From an uncultured Planctomycetaceae bacterium (lineage in GTDB: Bacteria > Planctomycetota > Planctomycetia > Pirellulales > UBA1268), in assembly GCA_903885855.1 (NCBI GenBank), contig CAISKG010000312.1, forward strand, positions 1 through 5,114: a DNA stretch of 5,114 bases, read 5' to 3'. Both the position numbers and the translations under genes were made by a program. Below the pieces are notes generated by a model. It was not told the origin of the DNA. It saw nothing but the letters and a program-made list of their open reading frames with translations, and searched no databases. Position 1 is the first letter of the stretch. The number at the start of each line of letters is the position of its first letter. This document shows, piece by piece, positions 1-5,114 of the stretch.

Positions 1-2532
1 CCCGCCGCACCGTTCCCCCGGCTCGCGCCGGGCGCCGCCCCTCCCCCCGCCCCGCTCACCTGGTCGCCACCGCCGGGCGTCCCCCCGGCCGCGCCGGCGT
101 CGCCGGCGCCGGCCGACCCCGTCACCGGCATCAACCGCGGCATTCTCGAGGTCGCCGGGGAGCCGTTCTTTCCCCGGGCCATCGACCACAACGGCGAGCC
201 CTTCGAGGCCCTCGCCGCCCTCGGCTTCAACGCCGTGCGCCTCGCCGCCCCGGCGTCGAGCGATCAGATCGAGGAGGCGCGGCGCACGGGGCTGTGGCTC
301 GTCTGTCCGCCGCCGCAGCTTCCCGAGGTCGACGTCCGCCGCCCCGACGCCCTCCCCGCGTTCTCGTCGAACTGGGACCGCGTCCTCCTCTGGGACATGG
401 GGCAGGGGCTCTCCGAGGCCGACGTCGACACGCTCGCCGAGCATGCCCGGCGCGTCCGCACCTGCGACCGCCACGCCGGCCGGCCGCTGGTGGCCTCGGC
501 CGATTCCGGGCTCCGCAGCCTCTCGCGCCACGTCGACATGCTCGTGGCGCGGCGCACCGTGCTGGGCACGAGCGTGGAGCTGCGCGACTGGTTCGCGTGG
601 CTGCGGGAGCGGCCGCGGCTCGCCCGCCCCGGCACCCCCTTCCTCGCCACCCTCTCCACCGAGATCGACGCCCGCACGGCCCGGCAGGCCGCCTGCCTGT
701 CCGGCGTCGGCGGCCGCGGGCTGGCGGTCGACCCGGAGAGCCTGTCGCTGGCCTCGCTGGCGGCCGTGGCGGCCGGGTCGCGCGGCATCCTCTTCTCCTC
801 CTCGCGTCGCATCGACGCCGACGATCACGAGTCGCGGATCCGCGCCGCGGCGGCTCGCGTCATGAACCTCCGCCTCCGCCTCCTCGAGCCCTGGGCGGCG
901 GCGGGGCGCCTCTCCACCGTGGTCACGGCGAGCGATCCGGACGTCCGCGGCGTGGTCGTCGAGGCCGCCAAGGCGCGGATGGTGGTGGCGTGGCGCGAGG
1001 CGCAGGGGAGCCAGATCGTCGCCAGCCACTACCGCGGCGACATGCCCGCCGAGACCGCCCCGGTGACGCTGCTCATGAACGGCATTCCCGAGGCCCACCA
1101 GGCCTGGGAGGTGAGCCCGGGGGGCCTGCGCCCCCTCCGCCACCGGCGCGTCACCGGCGGGGTGTCGGTGGTGGTCGATCCCTTCCGCTCCTGCAGCCTG
1201 GTGCTGGTGACCGGCGATCCGGCCGTCGCCGCGCACGTGCAGGAGCGCCTCCGCGCCCAGGCCGCGGCGCATCTGGAGGCGGTGCGCCAGCTCGCCGGCC
1301 TGCTGGTGGCCGATGCCGGCGATCTGCTCGTCCGCATTCCCCCCCTGGCGCTCGGCCGCCTCCCCGGCCCCGCGATGCTCGAGGCGGCGCGGCAGGACGT
1401 CGCCGTCGCCGACAGCCTGGTGGCCTCCGATCCCGCCAACGCGGCCGCCCGCTACGAGCGCGCCGCCGCGATCGCCGGCCAGGTGGAGCGGCTGGTGTGG
1501 GAGAAGGGCGTGGTGGCCACCGGCTCGCTCGTGGCCGGTGCCCTGGCCACCTCCGATGCCACGCTCGTCGAGCACTGGCGCTTCGTCGAGGCCCTCGCCT
1601 CGACCTCCCCCGGCCCCGAGCTGCTCCCCGGCGGCGGCATGGAACGCATCGACGAGCTCTCGGGGGGCGGCTGGCGCCACTTCGCGCGCAGCCAGGCGAC
1701 GCTGCGGACCGCCGTGGAGATGTCGCGTGCCGCCCCGGCCTCGGGCCGCGGCAGCCTCGTGATGCGCGTCGAGCCGGTCGACGCCGCGGCCGCCCCGGTG
1801 ATCGTCGAGACCCCGCCGGTGTGGATCACCACACCGCCCCTCGCCGTACCCCCCGGCAAGCTCGTGCAGATCGAGGCGCGCGTGTGGGTGCCACGCCCCG
1901 TGAAGGGGAGCGTCGACGGCCTGGTGGTCTTCGACTCGATCGGCGGGCCGGCGCTGGCCGAACGGGTGGGCCCGTCGCCGCAGTGGCGCCGGCTCGTGCT
2001 CTACCGTGTCGTGCCGGAGGAGGCCGGGCCGCTCTCGGTCACCTTCGCGCTCACCGGGCTCGGCGAGGCCCGCCTCGACGACGTCAGCGTGCGCATCCTG
2101 GAACGCGGCGGCCCCGGCGTGCCCCCGGAGCAGTTCGCCGCCGACGCCCCGCGCACGCCGTTCCCCGGGCCGGGCGAGGTGCTCGCCCCCGCGCCGGCGC
2201 TGCCGCAGGCACAGCCCGGCGGCGCGGCGGCCGCGGGCAATGCCCCGGCGGTCCCGGCGGCCTCGGGGTGGCCGGCGATGACCTTCGACTGGCCGAAGCT
2301 CCCCTTCGGCACGTCGTCCGACGTCCCCCCGCCAGGCCCCGGCGGCGGGCGGCTCGATCCGTTCAAGCGGGCGGGGGTGGGGGCGACGCTGCCCACTCCG
2401 CAGGCGCCCCCTCCCGAGGCGCCGCTGCCTCCGGCGCTCGAGGAGCCTCCACTGCCGCCCGAGCCCGAGGGCGATCCGCCTGCAGCGCCCCTGCCGTCCG
2501 CGGACGGCGCTCCAGCGCCCGCGCCCGCATGA
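1..2532 (+). CDS. Partial large protein with glycoside-hydrolase-like barrel, CBM-like domain and Pro-rich tail (5' end outside window)
   Basis: The frame is open from base 1, giving 843 visible residues. The GTG at 235 is an internal Val, since clearly related sequence (VAGEPFFPRAID, then GFNAVRL at about residues 76-82) lies upstream of it. Order by visible residue: Pro/Ala-rich linker 1-40; alternating strand/helix barrel-like region about 41-270 (strands GFNAVRL, LWLVCPPP, DRVLLWDMG, RPLVAS); helix MNLRLRLLEPW (about 288-298); beta-rich part about 300-410 (LLMNGIPEAHQAWEV, GGLRPLRHRRVTGGV); helical part about 412-530; beta-sandwich about 539-702 starting LLPGGGMERIDEL and ending RLDDVSVRIL, typical of carbohydrate-binding modules; Pro/Ala/Gly-rich tail 703-843. 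No confident catalytic Glu pair is visible, so enzyme activity is unproven. It resembles uncharacterised secreted planctomycete proteins (recalled, not searched). Any signal peptide would lie upstream of the window. The last 170 bp are antisense to plsC. Confidence 0.85.
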   Translation, partial: PAAPFPRLAPGAAPPPAPLTWSPPPGVPPAAPASPAPADPVTGINRGILEVAGEPFFPRAIDHNGEPFEALAALGFNAVRLAAPASSDQIEEARRTGLWLVCPPPQLPEVDVRRPDALPAFSSNWDRVLLWDMGQGLSEADVDTLAEHARRVRTCDRHAGRPLVASADSGLRSLSRHVDMLVARRTVLGTSVELRDWFAWLRERPRLARPGTPFLATLSTEIDARTARQAACLSGVGGRGLAVDPESLSLASLAAVAAGSRGILFSSSRRIDADDHESRIRAAAARVMNLRLRLLEPWAAAGRLSTVVTASDPDVRGVVVEAAKARMVVAWREAQGSQIVASHYRGDMPAETAPVTLLMNGIPEAHQAWEVSPGGLRPLRHRRVTGGVSVVVDPFRSCSLVLVTGDPAVAAHVQERLRAQAAAHLEAVRQLAGLLVADAGDLLVRIPPLALGRLPGPAMLEAARQDVAVADSLVASDPANAAARYERAAAIAGQVERLVWEKGVVATGSLVAGALATSDATLVEHWRFVEALASTSPGPELLPGGGMERIDELSGGGWRHFARSQATLRTAVEMSRAAPASGRGSLVMRVEPVDAAAAPVIVETPPVWITTPPLAVPPGKLVQIEARVWVPRPVKGSVDGLVVFDSIGGPALAERVGPSPQWRRLVLYRVVPEEAGPLSVTFALTGLGEARLDDVSVRILERGGPGVPPEQFAADAPRTPFPGPGEVLAPAPALPQAQPGGAAAAGNAPAVPAASGWPAMTFDWPKLPFGTSSDVPPPGPGGGRLDPFKRAGVGATLPTPQAPPPEAPLPPALEEPPLPPEPEGDPPAAPLPSADGAPAPAPA
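2292..2310 (-). terminator. Perfect 7-bp stem inverted repeat downstream of plsC (possible terminator)
   Basis: GCCGAAG (2292-2298) and CTTCGGC (2304-2310) are exact reverse complements around a 5-base loop. The hairpin begins 53 bases past the plsC stop on the minus strand, inside the coding sequence of the convergent gene. No T tract follows, so it is not a classical intrinsic terminator. It could pause or end the minus-strand transcript. In DNA this GC-rich a chance hairpin is possible, although this stem also pairs two A-T positions. Confidence 0.3.
2311..2324. repeat. 6-bp arm palindrome abutting the plsC-downstream hairpin
   Basis: ACGTCG (2311-2316) and CGACGT (2319-2324) are exact reverse complements separated by TC. 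The element directly abuts the 2292-2310 hairpin, so the two form a tandem pair 39-71 bases beyond the plsC stop. A double-hairpin terminator, a protein-binding palindrome or coincidence are all possible. Confidence 0.3.
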
Positions 2533-3225
2533 CCGCCTCCCGGCGCGGCGAGAGCGGCGCCGTGGCGCCGCCGCGGTGCCGCCGCGCCAGCGCGTCGAGC
2601 GCCGTCAGCCGTCGCGCGACCTCCGCCACGAGCGCCGGCTCGTCGAGCCGAGCCACCTCCGCGACGGGGATGATCTCCCCGAATTCCACGCGCACGCGCC
2701 CGGGGAGCGGGAAGGGCCGCTGCCGCGGCCAGCATTCCCAGGCCCCCACGATCACCGCGGGCACGATCGGCACGCCGGCACGCTTGGCGATGAGGGCGAA
2801 TCCCGCCTTGATCTCGCCGGGATGGCCGTCGGAGGTGCGCGTCCCCTCGGGGTAGATGACCAGGGCCGCACCGTCGCGCAGCTTCGCGATCACGGTCTTC
2901 ATCGCGGCGAGCGTCGGGCCCGCGCGGTCGATCGGCACCGCGTCGAGGCCGCGGATCAGCGCGCCGAACGGCCCGAAGCGGAACAGCGACGCGCGCGCCA
3001 GGCTCGAGAGCCTCCGTTCGCAGGCGATCCCCAGGAAGACCGGGTCGAGCAGGCTCTGGTGGGTGGCGAGGATGAGCAGGCCGCCGTCGGGGGGGAGGGG
3101 CTCGGCGAAGCGGAAGCGGTAGCCGAACAGGCTCACCGCCACGATCCGCGAGAGGAATCGCAGCGTGTCGTAGAGGATCCGGCGCGGGAGGCTGCGCTGG
3201 GCGGTGCCGGCCGGGGCTGGCCGAC

Positions 3226-3229
<4 letters not shown>
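2363..3229 (-). CDS. plsC: 1-acyl-sn-glycerol-3-phosphate acyltransferase family protein (PlsC-like)
   Basis: The 288-residue product belongs to the PlsC/LPLAT family, which transfers an acyl chain to lysophosphatidic acid at the inner membrane to make phosphatidic acid. All four family blocks are present: HQSLLD (residues 57-62, the HX4D catalytic motif), FRFGPFGALIRGLDAVPIDR (83-102), YPEGTRTSDG (126-135, glycerol-phosphate binding) and VPIVPAVIVGA (153-163). An N-terminal amphipathic or hydrophobic stretch at about 18-36 could contact the membrane. The start is the ATG at 3229-3227, which overlaps the cmk stop as ATGA. No Shine-Dalgarno sequence stands out before it, so translation probably depends on coupling to cmk. 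The conserved domain ends near residue 217. The remaining 70 or so residues are Arg/Ala/Pro-rich, and residues 233-288 are encoded opposite the tail of the convergent gene. The family assignment is firm, but the exact acyl acceptor cannot be read from sequence. Confidence 0.93.
2554..2571 (+). terminator. 8-bp inverted repeat just past the stop of the left gene (possible terminator)
   Basis: GCGGCGCC (2554-2561) and GGCGCCGC (2564-2571) are exact reverse complements around a 2-base centre, 21 bases after the TGA at 2530-2532. In RNA the innermost pairs would open to make a workable loop. No T tract follows, and the arms are pure G and C, so chance is a serious alternative. It lies inside the low-complexity C-terminal coding part of plsC. 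Confidence 0.25.
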
Positions 3230-3908
<679 letters not shown>

Positions 3909-3912
<4 letters not shown>

Positions 3913-5114
3913 CCGTGCGGATCTCCTGCGGGCACTGCCTCCGCGGTGCATTGTCGCCGCCCGCCGGGGCCGGGAAAGAGGAGATCGAGGCAGAGCCATT
4001 CGTAGCGGCGCAGGAAGGTGGTGGTGCTCCGCCCGGCCACGGTCACCTGCCGCCCCTCGACCGGGCGGCCCTGGGCGTCGGCGACGCGCGCCTCCGCGAT
4101 GTCGAAGCCCCAATCGACCGTGACGTCGCCGCCGCGCCCCTCCGTCTCCAGGAGCCCTGCGCGCACCCCGACCGGCCGCCCCCCTTCCAGCACCGGCCCC
4201 TGCCAGGTGAGGCGCACGTTCCGCGCCGCGCTCGACGGGGGGGGCTCGGTCGCCGGGACGGGGGCCCCGGCGAGCAGCGCCAGCGCCGCCGCCGCCGGGC
4301 GCCGCGTGCCCACGCCGAGGGCCAACGTGAACGACCCGGCGGTGCCGTCGCCGGCCAACAGCAGCGAGTCGAGGGTGTGCGGGGTGGCGCGGAGGTGCCA
4401 GGGGAGGCCTCCGGTGAGGAGCACCACCTCCGGCGCGTCGCCGCGCCAGGGGCGGAGGCAGAGGAAGTGGGGGGCCGTGAAGAGGGTGCGCTCGCTGGAC
4501 ACCGCCTGCCCGTGCAGACCGCGCAGCAGCTCCATGTCGTCGTTCTCGTTCCAGGCGAACCGGCAGGCGACGTACTGCTCGAGGGTCGGCGCCTTGCCCC
4601 CCGCCGGCGGCGCGTCGAGCGCCACGTCGAGATCGAGGCGCACCATCGCCTCGCCCGGCACGAGCTCCACGCGCTGCGTCACCCGCCCGATCCGCCGCCC
4701 GGCGTGGTCCACCAGCGCGGAGCGGCTCTCCACGGCGAGGTCGCCGACGCGTTCCACCCGCTCCGCGACGGCCGGAGCATGCTCGGCACGCTCCAGCGCG
4801 TCCTCCCAGGCCGCGCCTGGGGGCGGGGCGGCACGGGTGGATCGGACCGCGACGTGCTGCGAGAGGCGGTTGCCCCGTTCGCCGGGGGGCCGCAGCGAGA
4901 GGATGCCGCCGGTGGCCGGGCTCACGCGCACGCGCAGCCGGTCGTGCTCGAGGACGAGCCGGTCGCCGCCGCCGGAGCCGAAGATCCCCCGGGCGAGCCC
5001 CGCGAGCAGCCCCCCGGGGACGCCCGGCCGGCCGCGCGGTGCCGGCGCGGGGGGGGGCGTGCGGGGACGGGGACGCGGATCGGGCCGCGACGGCGCCCGG
5101 CGCCTGCGCGAGGC
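3909..5114 (-). CDS. Partial protein similar to the C-terminal region of GH38 alpha-mannosidase-like proteins (5' end outside window)
   Basis: The frame is open to the right edge, giving 401 visible residues; the GTG at 4931 is an internal Val, not the start. From about residue 53 the sequence follows the pattern of the beta-sandwich part that comes after the catalytic domain in GH38 proteins: LVLEHDRLRVRVSPATGGILSL (from 53), GNRLSQHVAVR (81-91), a TQRVELVPGEAMVRLDLDV strand pair (about 146-164), CRFAWNENDDMEL (184-196), LFTAPHFLCL (about 211-220), LLTGGLPWHLR (232-242) and HTLDSLLLAGD (246-256), ending YEWLCLDLLFPGPGG. The catalytic domain, if present, lies beyond the window, so activity on mannosides cannot be judged. 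Residues 1-50 are Arg/Pro/Gly-rich and unlike a folded domain; a 9-base homopolymer at 5049-5057 may mark a frame break there. The stop overlaps the cmk start as ATGA, so the two genes are coupled. The family call is from recalled sequence pattern. Confidence 0.72.
3923..3927 (-). promoter_or_regulatory. Ribosome binding site for cmk
   Basis: AGGAG reads on the minus strand with 10 bases between it and the ATG at 3912. It lies within the last codons of the upstream GH38-like gene. It supports this ATG as the cmk start, and it allows fresh initiation as well as re-initiation after the overlapping upstream stop. Confidence 0.6.

Noticed and set aside
235..237. GTG as start of the left gene
   Set aside because: Coherent conserved-looking sequence (VAGEPFFPRAIDHNGEPF) is encoded in frame upstream back to base 1, so this GTG is an internal Val.
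2107..2529. Pro/Ala/Gly-rich tail as a tandem repeat array
   Set aside because: The composition is biased but no fixed repeat unit recurs, so it reads as a linker-like tail, not a repeat.
2001..2735. 244-codon minus-strand open frame opposite the tail of the left gene
   Set aside because: It is an Ala/Gly-rich shadow of the Pro-rich tail, with no motif.
294..2855. 853-codon plus-strand open frame running through the left gene and into plsC
   Set aside because: It is Arg/Pro/Gly-rich with no domain pattern and overlaps the real frame, which shows recognisable domains. Stop codons are rare by chance at this GC content.
3913..4113. N-terminal extension of cmk to an upstream in-frame start
   Set aside because: The added 67 residues are an Arg-rich shadow of the GH38-like gene. 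The family begins at the 3912 ATG, which has its own AGGAG and an ATGA junction.
4237..4244. 8-base G run within the GH38-like gene as a frameshift site
   Set aside because: The same frame carries recognisable sequence on both sides, so there is no sign of a frame break here.

Overview
The window is a very GC-rich bacterial segment, coding from edge to edge. It looks chromosomal and probably comes from a planctomycete. The evidence for that is the extreme GC content, a left-hand protein that resembles a large secreted protein family I associate with Planctomycetes, and a cytidylate kinase whose EGRDQG and TDGMS signatures look like planctomycete forms. The assignment rests on recalled family patterns, not on a search.

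Left half (1-2532, + strand): one long reading frame, open at the left edge, ends at a TGA at 2530-2532. It has a Pro/Ala-rich linker, a glycoside-hydrolase-like (TIM-barrel-type) region, a beta-rich region, a helical stretch, a carbohydrate-binding-module-like beta-sandwich and a long Pro-rich tail. It is probably an envelope or exported protein, but its function is unknown.

Right half (5114-2363, - strand): three genes form a tightly coupled run. First comes the 3' part of a gene whose product matches the C-terminal beta-sandwich region of GH38 alpha-mannosidase-like proteins. It is followed by cmk (cytidylate kinase) and plsC (1-acylglycerol-3-phosphate acyltransferase-like). Both junctions are 4-base ATGA stop/start overlaps, so the three are almost certainly co-transcribed and translationally coupled. 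The cmk-plsC pairing is common in bacteria and links CTP/dCTP supply with phospholipid synthesis. A GH38-like gene coupled in front of cmk is the unusual part.

The two convergent units overlap tail to tail by 170 bp: the Pro-rich C-terminus of the left protein is encoded opposite the low-complexity C-terminus of PlsC. Perfect inverted repeats lie just past each stop codon, inside the opposite gene, and could act as terminators, although none has a T tract. There is no intergenic region, and I see no RNA gene, CRISPR array, mobile element or recognisable promoter. The window is mostly ordinary. The points worth a second look are the antisense overlap, the gene order around cmk, and a 9-base homopolymer near the right edge where the reading frame may be broken or variable.
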